Source of the DNA: Cymodocea nodosa
Lineage: Eukaryota; Streptophyta; Magnoliopsida; Alismatales; Cymodoceaceae
Direction: 5' to 3'
Assembly: GCA_036874045.1 (NCBI GenBank)
Contig: CM072336.1
Coordinates: forward strand, 16,983,001-17,047,000
DNA length: 64,000 nt
The notes under the pieces are model-generated. The model was not told the DNA's origin. It worked only from the letters and a program-made list of their open reading frames with translations, and made no database searches. This document shows positions 34,131-45,710 of the stretch, in pieces; the first letter of the stretch is position 1, and every line of letters begins with the position of its first letter. The position numbers and the translations under genes were made by a program.

Positions 34131-36153
34131 TGTTAAGAATGAAAAAGTGCATAATATTAATGATTAAATGATGGTTAATTGCATAATATTTAGCTTATCA
34201 TATGAGAATTAAGCTATTTTGTTATAAGTGCACTATTATATGCTTTAATGAAAGAATCTACTTAATTTCGGGGAATTAATGTAATTTAGTGCATTTCTGA
34301 ACTATCGGTAAATTACAAGCTGTGAAATTCTTAAGTATCTGAAATTTCTGCTATTCGGACAGTTATGTTTAACGTACTGAATAGTTATGCTTAATGTACC
34401 GAAGAGTTATGTTTAAATTACCAAACAGTTATGTTTTAAAAGAATATTTTATTATTTCTTGAAGTACACGTGTCGAAACCATAATGCATGACTTAAGTAG
34501 ATTTTCGATGAGTTATCTCTAACTATCCGAAATTGCAGCTGGGCATTAGATAGTTATATGTGTAACTCTCCAAAATCTCCTTTTATTATAAAATTGTTGA
34601 TGACACATGTCATGTTCTAGAAGAATGACTTAAGTAGATTTTCGGTGAGTTATCTCTAACTATTCGAAATGCATTTGGGCATCGGATAATTAAGTTTGTA
34701 ACTATCCGAAATGTACCTGAGCATCAGATAGTTAAATTTATGCATGTGTTTTATAGTTAAATTAATGAAGCAAGTCCGTTGAGTTATCTGTAACTCCACG
34801 GACCATTTATTTTCTAATATGCCACTGTAGCGGTTGCAAGAACAGAACAGTTGGAAGAAAAAAACCACGATCGCACGTATCACGTAGGAATTCACTTGTC
34901 GAAGGAAGAGGAAATCATCGTCATTGATATGAATGAAGGAAATCCAACCGATCATTCAAGCAGAAGTAGTTACCATTGAAGAAATATAAAAGAAAAGAAA
35001 AAAAGCAGTAGGTGTGGTGGTCGATAGGGGTGGCCAGTCTGTGCAGAGGAGGATCACTAGGTTTTCTGCAGGCAGCATCAACAATTCTCTAAAGTACCAC
35101 CAGCAATTCTTTAAAGTACCACACCAACTAACTCCACCACCACCATAATCACCAACCATTAAGGTTTGTGAGGATACTTTCCTGATGTCAGGTTGATTCC
35201 GAGCCAAACATAGTGCTTGACAACCACTGTGAGGAGTGATTGCGTCGCGGGAAGGGAAGCCATTTTCACCAAGCGCCGATTCATATCTCAAGAGATCGTA
35301 AAGCTTCTAGCCTTGGCTTTGGGTTGATGCCTGTATGCTAAAGAGGAGATCATCTTGCAATTCTAGACTCGCGATTCTATAGGGAGAGGAGACAGAATTG
35401 TAAGTGGTTTAATTTTCAGTGGTGTAATCGTGTCGCATGTAGTGACAGAAGTATTTACTATCGACTGAGATTACTTTACATTTCACATTTTGCCCATTTC
35501 CATGCTCATATCAAAACAAAAATACCAAAAACAACTTATCTGTGTTTATATTTTGTATTTAAGTGTTTTATTGTTTGTTTTGTATCATGATTAATGTTAT
35601 CTTTGTTAGTGTTGTGATTGTTTTATGTTTGTTTTAGTTTTACAATTTACTGAAATTGGTTCATTCAATAGACTTAAAGATTTTAATGGTTACTATTTGA
35701 ATTATCTGAATGCTAGTATTGCCTAATGATAAATCCAATGTTTACTAACATTAAAGAGCTTAATTGATGTTATTTACAATCTATGGAACCGCCCAATGGT
35801 TGGCCAAATTCCTTTATAAATAGCAGTATTAAATAAGAAAGACAGGCTCGTGGAGTTAACTTAAGTCCACGAGGTTAGTCTGTTGAGTTAACTGTAACTC
35901 AACAGAGAGCTAATTGAATATATAAATTTGATTGTTAAAAAACGGAATAGTTCGCAATTCTTAAGCAATTCCCTATGGGATCGACCTATACTTGCATACT
36001 AATACAATAGACACTGTGCACTTGCAGTTAAAATACAAATTGGAATTAATACCTAATTTGTGTGAAAGGTTGTTTGTTTACTTCTAAAAAGGAATTCAGT
36101 GATATAGGCATAAAGATAAATTAATTAAGTAAAAATAGAAGTTAACAAATCCA
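34131..36153 (+). repeat. gypsy-A LTR-b (2023 bp)
   Basis: A full-length LTR from TGTTAAGAATGAAAAAGTG to AAATCCA just before the PBS cluster. The minus-strand open frames 34956-35291 and 34656-34955 lie in the conserved G/C-richer part and recur in every LTR copy, so they are not genes. Palindromic TAACTC/GAGTTA motifs lie at about 34776-34806 and 35848-35912, and ACACGTGTC at about 34466. Confidence 0.85.
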
Positions 36154-36243
36154 AGTTTTTCTAGCGCATTGTTGGGTAACCAATCAAGTTTTCGAGTGCC
36201 GTGCTGGAGATCCAAATAAGTTTTCTGGCACCATTGCCAGGGA
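36154..36243 (+). other. three tandem PBS-like units behind LTR-b
   Basis: Three related units of about 30 bases follow the LTR, each beginning AAGTTTT: one with TAGCGCATTGTTGGG, one with GTGCCGTGCTGGAGA, one with TGGCACCATTGCCAGGGA (36226-36243). The third is closest to the tRNA-Asp-type PBS. The mirror copy at 38672-38761 has the same three. Confidence 0.6.
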
Positions 36244-36319
36244 ATTCATATAAGCAACTGCTAGTGCTGTTTCATTTTAATAGCTAGAGTGTTGTGTGTT
36301 TTCTTCTGTAATTGAGAAT

Positions 36320-37972
36320 ATGGCATATGCTTATGCTCAAAGATTTTTGAAACCTGTAGTTAGCATATGTGAATTCTGCTATTTTGAAGGACATGACATT
36401 TCTAACTGTTTGAAACTGAGACGTTTGCAGATGGCTAGATCCCATGAACAACAAATGAATTATCCTCAATATAATAGAGTCGAGTATGAGAATCCTATAG
36501 TTTACCCAACTGATGGTCAGTATAGAATGTGTAAGATGTTGAGAGATACTGACGTTTGGGATAGGTATGACAGACTAGAGCATAATATAGAGCAAAACCT
36601 GGATAAACTAGAATATTTATGTGTTAGCAACAAGAAGTCAACCAATTAAACTATAAGGAAGCATATTTAGAACCTAAAATGGATATAATTTACGAAACAG
36701 AAAAAACCATAATGAAAATTGATCAAAAATTGAATGTAATGAGATTAGATGATATAGAAAGAAAACTAAAAGCATTGGATGAATATACAATGAAAGTACA
36801 AGTTATGCAACAAGACAATGGAAATTATAATGTTATAGATCAGCATAATTTGCAAAATACACAGCTAAAAGAAAATACTAATGCAAGAGAATTTAAAGAA
36901 TGCACTTTAAAACTAAAAACAATTGAAGATCATAATCACAAAAATGATATACAAAAACATCATGAGAGTAACGAAAATCTAGAATATGTATGTGTAACAT
37001 TAAGATCTGGAACTAATATACCATCAAAAACTCAAAATGAAAATAATATGAAGGTGGATAAGAGTAAAAATCAAAATGATAATGAAAATGTAATATCCAA
37101 AAATATAGAAATCAATGAAGAAAAATTTGAATCTGAAAATGAGACTAAAAATGATCAAACAAATCAAACAAAAGAAAAAGAATATTTTAAATCACAATCT
37201 TTAGCACCCTATCCTGAAAGATTACAACAAACAATACCTTAAAAACAAGAAAAAATTAGAGAAATTTTTGAAAAAGTGCAAGTTAACATTCCTTTGTTAT
37301 ATCTATTGTAGAAAATGCCACCTTGTGCTAAATTTTTGAAGGATTGGTGTACTAAGAAAAGAGAGCGAAAAGTTCTTAGAAAGGTCTTTTTAGTTGAGCA
37401 AAGTAGTTCCTTATTTCTGCCACAAATTCCTAAAAAGTTATCTGATCTTGAAATCCTTGTTATATCATGCATCATAGAAAATACCATTCTAGAAAGAACC
37501 TTAATAGACTTAGGTATAGGTATAAATGTTATGCCAAGTGATATATTTGCATCCTTAAGATTAGAAGGCTTAACTCCTACTAGTACGGTTATTCAATTAG
37601 CTAATGAAGTATAAGATACCCTAAAGGAAAAATAGAGAATGTTTTAATTAAAATCAAAAACTTTCTATATCCTATTGATATTGTAATTTTAGATTCCCAA
37701 CAAATTAAGCATAAAAATAGTGATACATCTTTAATTTTGGGAAGGCCATTTTTAGCAACACAAGGGCTGTTATAAATTGTAAAACTAGAGTAATGAAGTT
37801 AGCATATGGTAATGAGGATACTCAATTAAATATTTTCAAACCAGAAAGGTTTGAGGAGTTAGAAATGTCCTTACATACCATAGACTTTTTAGAGGATGAA
37901 GGAGATATGTTAGATGATGTGATTCAAGAAGAATTAAATAGGCAAATCAATTCTGAAACTTTAGAGGAAAGT
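36320..37972 (+). pseudogene. gypsy-A 5' ORF: Gag nucleocapsid part and protease (decayed)
   Basis: ATG 36320 lies about 75 bases after the PBS. The zinc knuckle CEFCYFEGHDISNC (CX2CX4HX4C) is at about 36369-36410. A coiled Glu/Asn/Lys-rich segment follows (36679-37242, with VCVTLRSG at about 36990). The protease region is 37315-37614 (TLIDLGIGINVMPSD), then a shifted frame with LILGRPFLAT at about 37732-37760. Sequence ends at the palindrome centre, before RT. No capsid domain precedes the zinc knuckle. Stops at about 36648, 37241 and 37612, plus frameshifts. Confidence 0.8.
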
Positions 37973-38660
37973 AAAAACCACCTTTTAAGTCTATATTTAT
38001 GCTTTCACTTTCTTCTAAAATTTCAAAGTTGATTTGCCTATTTAATTCTTCTTGAATCACATCATCTAACATATCTATTTCATCCTCTAAAAAGTCTATA
38101 GTATGTAAGGACATTTCTAACTCTTCAAACCTTTCTGGTTTGAAAATATTTAATTGAGTATCCTCATTACCATATGCTAACTTCATTACTCTAGTTTTAC
38201 AATTTATAATAGCCCCTGATGTTGCTAAAAATGGCATTCCCAAAATTAAAGATGTATCACTATTTTTATGCTTAATTTATTGGGAATCCAGAATTACAAT
38301 ATCAACAGGATATATAAAATTCTTGATTTTAATTAAGACATCATCTATTTTTCCTCTAGGATATCTTATACTTCTATCAGCTAATTGAATAACTGTACTA
38401 GTAGGAGTTAAGCCTTCTAATCCTAAGGATGCATATATATCACTTGACATAACATTTATACCTGCACCTAAGTCTATTAAGGTTCTTTCTAGAATGGTAT
38501 TTCTTATGGTGCATGATATAACAGGGATTCTAAGATCAGATAACTTTTGAGGAATTTGTGGCAGAAATAGGGAACTACTTTGCTTAACTAAAAAGACCTT
38601 TCTAAGAACTTTTCGCTCTCTTTTCTTAGTACACTAAAGTTCATTCTTTAAATTCTCTTG
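37973..38660 (-). pseudogene. gypsy-A protease region, inverted arm (gag deleted)
   Basis: From right to left: a short gag remnant, then a jump to the sequence before the protease (about 38640), protease sequence, and an open frame 38243-37947 (MPFLATSGAIINCKTRVMKLAYGNEDTQLN), nearly identical to the plus arm. Most of gag is missing by deletion. The spacer between the arms, about 35 bases, belongs to the minus copy. This arm is a different copy, not a mirror of the same molecule, because it carries its own deletion and substitutions. Confidence 0.75.
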
Positions 38661-38671
38661 CTTATATGAAT

Positions 38672-38761
38672 TCCCTGGCAATGGTGCCAGAAAACTTATT
38701 TGGATCTCCAGCACGGCACTCGAAAACTTGATTGGTTACCCAACAATGCGCTAGAAAAACT
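38672..38761 (-). other. PBS cluster behind LTR-c
   Basis: The inverse of 36154-36243: the same three PBS-like units, with TGGCACCATTGCCAGGGA at 38689-38672. Its presence in both arms shows the triplication predates the palindrome. Confidence 0.6.
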
Positions 38762-40972
38762 TGGATTTGTTAACTTCTATTTTTACTTAATTAATTTATC
38801 TTTATGCTTATATCACTGAATTCCTTTTTAGAAGTAAACAAACAACCTTTAATACAATTTAGATATTAATTCCAATTTGTACTTTAACTGCAAGTGCATA
38901 GTGTCTATTGTATCAGTGTGCAAGTACAGGTCGATCTCACAGGGAATTGTTGAAGAATTTGAGTACTATTCGTTTGTTAATAATCAAATTTATATATTCA
39001 ATAAACTCTCTATTGAATTACAGTTAACTCAACGGAATAACTTCGTAGACTTAAGTTAACTCCACAAGCCTGTCTTTTCCTTTTAATACTACTATTTACA
39101 GAGGAATTCGGCCAACCATTGGGCGATTCCATAGATTGTAAATAACATTAATTAAGCTCTTTAAAGTTAGTTAACATTGGATTTATCATTAAGCAATACT
39201 AACATTCAGATAATTCAAATAGTAACCATTAAAATCTTTAAGTCTTTTGTACGAACCGATTTCAGTAAATTGTAAAACTAATATAAACATAAAACAATCA
39301 CAACATTGACAAAAATACATTAATCACGATACAACACAAACAATGCAACACTCAAATACAACATACAAACATAGATAAATTGTTTTTGTGATTTTGTTTT
39401 AATATGAACATGGGAATGGGCGAAAGGTGAAATGTAAAGTAATCTCACTTGACAGTAAATACTTCCAACACTACTTGCAACGTGATTACACCACTGAAAA
39501 TTAAAACACTTACAATTATGTCTCCTCTCCCTATAGAGTCACGAGTCCAGAATTGCAAGATGATCTTCTCTTCAGCATATAGTCATCAACCCGAAGCTAA
39601 GGCTAAAAGCTTTACGATCTCCTGAAATATAAGTCAGCGCTTGGTGAAAATGGCTACCCTTCTTGCGATGCGATTACTCCTCACAGTGGTTGTCAGGCAC
39701 TGTGTTTGGCTCAGAATCAACCCGACATCAGGCAAGTATCGTCATAGACCTCTGATGGTTGGTGATTATGGTGGTGATGATGATTGTTGGTGTAAACTTC
39801 AGAGAATTGCGATGCTCATCCTCCTCTGCACACACTGTCCACCCATCGATCACACCTCTTCTTTTTTTCTTCTTTTCTTTTATATTTCTTCAGTAGTAAC
39901 TGCTTCTGCTTGAATGGTCGGTTGGATTTCCTTCATTCATATCAACGGCGATGATTTCTTTCCCTACGCGATACGTGCAAACGTGGTTTTTCTCTTCCAA
40001 CTGTCTGTTCCTGCAACCGCTATAGTGGCATATTAGAAAATAGATTTAACTATAAAATACGTGCAATAAAGAAATAAGCCGCTAACATAATGTTTTACCT
40101 TAATGTGTATTCATGTAACTCAATGCGTACAGTTATGCTAACTTAACGAGCTAAACATATGCATCTCACGTGATATACTAAAGCATTTAAATTCAACACG
40201 TGCATAAATCGAACTATTCGATGCTCAGGTGCATTTCAGATACTTATAAACTTAACTATCTGATGCTCAGATGCATTTTGGATAGTTACAGATAACTCAC
40301 CGATATATAACTTAAGTAAATCTACTAGATCTCGACACGTGTCAGCAGTAGTTTAATCATAAAATAACATTTCGAAGAGTTACGGAGCTAACTATCCGAT
40401 GCTCAGATGCATTTCGGATAGTTGTAGATAATTCACCAAAAATCCACTTAAGTCATTTCCCAGAACATGACACGTGTCCACAGCTATTTTATAAATAAAA
40501 AGAGATTTTGGAGAGTTACATGGCTAAGTATCCGATGCCCACCTGCAATTTCGGATAGTTATAGATAACTCACCGAAAGTTCACTTAATTCATGCATTAT
40601 GGTTTCAACACACGTACTCAGGAAATAATAAACTATTCTCTCAAAACATAATTGTTCGGCAATTTAAACATAACTATCCGATACATGTTCAGTCTGTTAA
40701 ACATAACTGTCTGAATATGTTCGGTATGTTAAACATAACTGTCCGAAATATCAGAAAATTCGGATACTTAGGAATTTCACAACCTGCAACTTACCGACAG
40801 TTCAGAAATGTACTAAATTAACATTAATTCCCCCAAATTAAGCAAATTCTTCAATTAAAGCATATAACAGTGTAATTATAACATAATGGCTTAATTCTCT
40901 TATGATAAGCTAAATATTATGTAATTAACTATCATTTAATCGTTAATAATATGCACTTTTTCATTCTAAACA
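38762..40972 (-). repeat. gypsy-A LTR-c (2211 bp)
   Basis: A full-length minus-strand LTR from 40972 (TGTTTAGAATG) to 38762. It is about 190 bp longer than LTR-b, mostly because the U3 (about 40200-40760) has additional repeats of a unit holding AACTATCCGATGC and GCATTTCGGATAGTT. The plus-strand open frame 39641-39913 is LTR sequence. Confidence 0.85.
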
Positions 40973-42902
40973 CAAGGCCAGATTATGGTTCAAAAGGTGC
41001 ATTGCTGGTCATGCAAGGGGTGAAATGAGGCGGTAACACAAGTAGAGGAAGAACAAGAGGAGTCGACTGCTGAAAGACCTGTTCCTGAGGAACAGCAGCT
41101 AGGACCTTTAGTTCCACCATTCAGGCCGTTGGCACGAGCAACAATGTTGGAGCCTTCAACTGAAGAGGAATTAAGAGAATTTCATGGACTGGTTCAAGTT
41201 GGGAAAAACCAAGGAGAACCAGAAGATGTGGCAGTAGCTAAAGCACACCTAGTATTTAATGCACTTTGCAAGAAGAGGGCTATAGAAAAATTGAAAGCCC
41301 AATACAAAATTAAAGTTGAACAGCATCAAAGAACCATTGTCAGATTTGCTGCAAGAGGAGAAGCTGAAGCTGGTCCTTCGAGACCAGTAAATATTGAAAA
41401 AATTAAACAGGAAGAGCCAGTACCTGTGGCTCAAAGGCGTGTAGAGCCTTTGTTTATGGATTTAATCTCAGAAGTAGAAGAGGAAGACCAGACACAATTA
41501 ATCAGACAAAGGAAAGGAAAAGAGATAGTGCCTGAATGTCAAAAGGAGATTAAATCTTAAGTACTAACATCAACAAGGCCTATAGAGCCAATTTTGGTGA
41601 ACCTACTATCCGATTCTAAGGAGGAGTAGAAGTAGCAGCAGCAAGAGCAAAGAAAAGAAGAAAATCAGATTGGAATTAGTCTGCAGCCTGTACAAGAAGA
41701 AGAAATAGAAAATAGGGTAGAAATTGAATTGCCCGTGACTCCATCCCAATCTACCAAAGAATCAGAAAGAATAGTGACAATGCAGATTGGTAGTCAGGAG
41801 GAAGAAGAAAGAACAGATAATGAATAAGAAGCTGAACAAAGCCATATGGACAAAAATGACTTTGTAGATTCGACTGAATTTAATGAAACACTTCAAGACA
41901 GAGTGGAGAGTTCTGTTGGCTCACCACCATAGACAAAAGCAGAAGCAAATGTTCAAGAATCTGCGGAACATTTTCAATACGTTCAAGTTCAGCCTATGAA
42001 AGAGGAAGATCAAGAACAAACCCCTCTAGAACAACAAAGTCACATTTCTAAACTGACTAAAGCAACAGTTCTGAATGAAGTACACTTTTGGAGTCAGGAA
42101 GCTTATAATAAATACCAAGAGATTAGGGGTTATGATATCATATACAGTAGACCAGTAAATTGGGATAGAATGCAAGAAATTAAGGAATTATTTGAGTTCT
42201 AGGGTCTACTACAATTTATTTGTTAGTAGAAAGGGCATGCAATATATGAAAATCTAGTGCCTTGCTTTTATGCCAATTTAAGAGAAGAAGAAGAACAATT
42301 AATTTCCAACGTGGAGGAAGCTGATGTACAGATAACACCAAAGCTTCTCCACAACATTTTTGGATTGAAGAATGAAGGAAAAGAAATTTTGGAAAGCACA
42401 ATTGCCGTTGAATGGACAGAGCAGGAAATCAAGGACAGTTTGGCTATCAATCCTGGTGTACGTACCATTATTAAATAGACTGAAGCATTTAAATGGTAAA
42501 GCACACATGATAGCTAACATTTTAATTAAAAATGTCTACCAACAATAGGGCCATGACATTGAACTGAGTCAATTTGTCAAGTGGGCCACTTATGCAGTTG
42601 TGAACAGAATTCAAGTTAATTGGTGTCAAGTCTTCCTATCCAAAATGAAGTCTGCAAAGAAGAAATTATTTTATGGAGATTTGATATCTATATTGATGAT
42701 AGACTGTATTGATTTAATGAAATGGACATCCAAAAGGATAAGATCAAGAACCATTTCAGTGAAAGAATACATAAATTATGCTGCAGCTGAAGTATCTATA
42801 CCTTCTAGAGGCATTATTGGAGCTGTAGAAAGGATAGAACAATTAGAGCAACAAATAGAAAAACTCTAGAAGGAAGTAGATGAACTTAGGAATAGAGGCT
42901 AA
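40973..42902 (+). pseudogene. gypsy-A ORF-T: 'plant transposon protein'-like ORF (5' truncated)
   Basis: It lacks roughly the first 100 codons compared with 60765-58516. What remains: an Ala/Glu-rich helical part (LREFHGLVQVGKNQGEPED, 41129-41560), an acidic linker, and the conserved domain (about 42010-42760: HFWSQEAYNKYQ, LFEF then TAG then GLLQF, FYANLREEEEQ, IFGLKNEGKE, ANILIKNVYQ, GDLISILMIDCID). It ends in a leucine-rich amphipathic tail (VERIEQLEQQIEKL). Stops include TAG at about 41629, 42199, 42223 and 42548. It is homologous to copia-2 ORF3. Function unknown. Confidence 0.75.
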
Positions 42903-44175
42903 TTTTATAGTTCGTCTACTTGTACTTGTATATATTTGTATGAAAAATATCTGATTTGATTCTACTGTAATTGATTCATATGAATGAATATATGTTTTTG
43001 AGATATATTTTTCATGCGTGTTTAGAATGATGAAATGGATGAACTATATTGAATGTTATATAATTTGTGGAACATTATGCATGAATGTTTAAAAAGATTT
43101 ACAGTTTGCTGAATGATAGGATTAAATAATAGATGCTTGAAAATATTTGCATGCTGCAAGGTAAAATGTAAATTTTGCATAACATGAAATGAACTGCAAG
43201 TTAAATATTTATATAATGTTCAGATTTAAATGAATTTTAATTAGAATGCTGCATTAATGACATGTATTTAACTTTATTTCAGTTAGCAAAGTGCAAAAAA
43301 AAAAAAAAAAACATAGAGTTACTTACGAGGAGTAGACCTAGAGGTTGCCAACTTAACTCAACGAAGTAAATTCATTGAGTTAAACTTAACTCCACGAGGC
43401 TAGTAATATAATATAAGGTCACTTCATTGATAGTTAAACTTTCGGATAGTGAACGTCTTGTTTTTGTTGAATACTTTATGTTAAAAACTCATATAGTTAA
43501 GTTATCTGCATGTGTGTTTTAATGTTTTAAGTTGTCACGTGTTTTCCAGGTGTGTTCGGTAATGAAAAATCGAATAGTTAGATAACTATTCGAGTTTTGA
43601 TACGCATGCATAGATAACCATTCGAGTTTTATAAAAGGACTAACGAATAGATAAATTTCTTTATTCAGTCACATGTTTTGTAGGTGCAAAAACTCGAAGA
43701 GTTAAAAGATAAGTGTTTGAGTTTTTACAAGACTTAAAGGATAAATGTTCGACTAAATCAAAGTTAGTCTATGGAGTTAGCAATAGTAACCGACGTTGTT
43801 CCATTGAGTTATAAATAACTCAACGAGGTTAGTTTGTGGATTAAGTAGAACAGTTATTCTTTTAACCACGAACGAAACTTCGTTGGTTTAGTGGTTACCA
43901 AAATTTGAAATTAGTAGTGGTATACGTACCCATAAAAATAGGAACCCTACTGCACGTTACAAGACATGCTCTTGCAACGAGATTTATTTACTTTATGGAT
44001 GCGCATTATATATAGAACAGAATGTTATTTACAAGTTACCAGCACTTTTAAAAGAAAGGAGAATGCATTGGAGAACTGGAAGGAGAAGCAGCTGATTCAA
44101 CTTCATCTGTCAACAAATATTTACTGAATGGAAAGCTTCAGACTAGTATGTAATTAATCGTCTGCTATTTTATTT
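42903..44175 (+). other. gypsy-A spacer between ORF-T and capsid
   Basis: AT-rich noncoding sequence with a 17-base A run (43295-43311), palindromic GAGTTA/TAACTCAACG motifs (43355-43402, 43790-43850) and a captured copia-1 LTR fragment. The stretch 43930-44130 is also conserved in the minus copy (57780-57540), where a short frame is open, so it may be leader sequence of the capsid ORF. Confidence 0.6.
43431..43760 (+). repeat. copia-1 LTR U3 fragment captured inside gypsy-A
   Basis: It matches 11830-12190 of the copia-1 LTR (for example TTAAGTTGTCACGTGTTTTCC and ATAACTATTCGAGTTTT). The mirror copy at about 57925 lacks it and instead has about 20 bases of the local GAGTTA motif. Neither edge is an LTR end and no target duplication is seen, so it came by repair or template switching. 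Confidence 0.7.
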
Positions 44176-45522
44176 ATGAGCACATGGACTCGTTCTCCTA
44201 GCACTAAACGATTAGTAAGAACACCTACCTAGGAATATTCAACACAGAGGTGTACTGAAACATTTTCTGAACTGGACTTTAACAAAATTCTTAGGGGTGT
44301 AGCTAACCTTTCTTTAAAAGAGAATGAAGAGATGGCTACTCCAGTAGAAAAACCATTAGGAGAAATTCTGTACCTTGAATTAGTTGATGAACCTTCATAT
44401 ATTCGATTGCCAAACTTTGAGGGAGATAGGTTTGAACTGAAATCTAATTATATTAGTCAATTACCACATTTTCATGGATTAGAAAGAGAGGATGCCTATT
44501 ATTTCCTTAGAGAATTTAACGAAGTTTGTCAAATGATCAAAATGTCGAACATGAGTATAGATACTATTAAACTTAGATATATCCCTTTTGCTTTAAAAGA
44601 CACAACTAAGAGATGGTTATATACTTTGTTGCCTGATTCAATTTCTACATGGACTGAATTTTACTCTGTTTTCTAGAAAAATATTATCCAACACATCAAA
44701 TGATTAAAAAGAAAAAAGAAATATTAATGTCTAGCCAAAAATAGGGTGAATCATTTTGGAAATATTTTGAAAGATTTAAAGATTTACTGACTTAATGTCC
44801 ACATCATGCAATGAATAAAGCACAATAATAGGCATAATTTATGAAGGTATAGATGTTTCAACAAAATCTTTATTAGAATCTACTTGTCAAAATGGATTTT
44901 TGAAACTATGTAGTGAAGAAGCATGGGCATATTTAGAAAACTTTGCAAAAAGAATTGCATAGTGGGAAAACTTGGCTGAAGCTATTGCAGATAAAAGAAT
45001 ATTGCCAAGAGGAATGCATGAAATAGATTCAAGTACTATGCTTGAAGTGAAATTAACTGAATTAACAAAGAAAATAGAAGAGTTATCATTAAATCAAAAG
45101 CTAGCAAAAAAAATGCAAACATTAACGATCTAGATATTATTTATGCTAGAAACCAGAAAGATAACTTTGGAAATTCATATAACCCTAATTAGAGAAATCA
45201 CCTGAATTTATCTTGGAGAAACAACAATTTCCATGGAGGAGAAAATATAAATGACAAGAATATAAGTTATGAAGCATTAATAGAACAAGGATATAGAATA
45301 GAGAAATTAGAAAAGATAATTCAGCAATTAAACAATTCTCTAGATTTTGTATTTGGAAATGCTGCAATTCAAAATCAAAATATAAATAGAAATATACCCC
45401 CTAGTTAGAAAGAATCAATAGAAGTTAGACCTACTAGAGGATTGCCAATACAAGCAATGTCTAACCCTGTCAATAGAACTATTAATGAAATTGATACCTC
45501 TTCTCGAAGGATTGCTGAATGA
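44176..45522 (+). pseudogene. gypsy-A Gag capsid ORF, located downstream of pol (decayed)
   Basis: ATG 44176 (MSTWTRSPSTKRLVRTPT). The retrotransposon Gag core is clear: RFELKSNYISQLPHFHG, DAYYFLREFNEVCQMIKM, IKLRYIPFALKDTTKRWLY, FERFKDLLT then TAG then CPHHAMNK, EEAWAYLENFAKRI. Then come a coiled coil, NSYNPNxxNHLNLSW, and EVRPTRGLPIQA near the end. This is the Athila/Tat-type capsid with the trailing SYNPxWRNHPNLSW segment, but it has no zinc knuckle and no VTLRSG; those are on the 5' ORF. Stops: TAG at about 44230, 44674 (Trp in the mirror copy) and 44794, plus a deletion shift near 45105. Confidence 0.75.
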
Positions 45523-45710
45523 AGTAGTATAACTAAAGTAACTATATATATATATAAGTTTATTTGTAGTTAATAGTGTCGTAGAGTTAGTCCTTAACTT
45601 AATGAACCTAGTCCATTGAGTTATCCCCTAACTCCACTAGGGTGTGCAGTAGTTATGTTAATTTTTGTCCTTACTAAAATTTTTGTGTTTATGTTATACA
45701 GAATCAACAA

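Larger units (their letters stand above)
34131..40972. mobile_element. palindromic gypsy-A derivative with two outward LTR starts
   Basis: Two gypsy-A 5' ends face each other: LTR (+) 34131-36153, PBS, Gag nucleocapsid/protease (+) up to about 37972, then protease (-) from about 37973, PBS (-) and LTR (-) 38762-40972. Both outer ends are LTR starts (TGTTAAGAATG at 34131; its inverse ending TCTAAACA at 40972). The flanks GTGTG and CAAGG do not match, so no target duplication supports simple integration. Arms are similar but not identical, and the right arm lacks most of gag. Confidence 0.75.

Noticed and set aside
34656..35291. Open frames on the minus strand in LTR-b (and 39641-39913, 49440-49694, 50754-51240 in other LTRs)
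   Set aside because: They fall in the same part of every gypsy-A LTR, with different stops in each copy and no domain.
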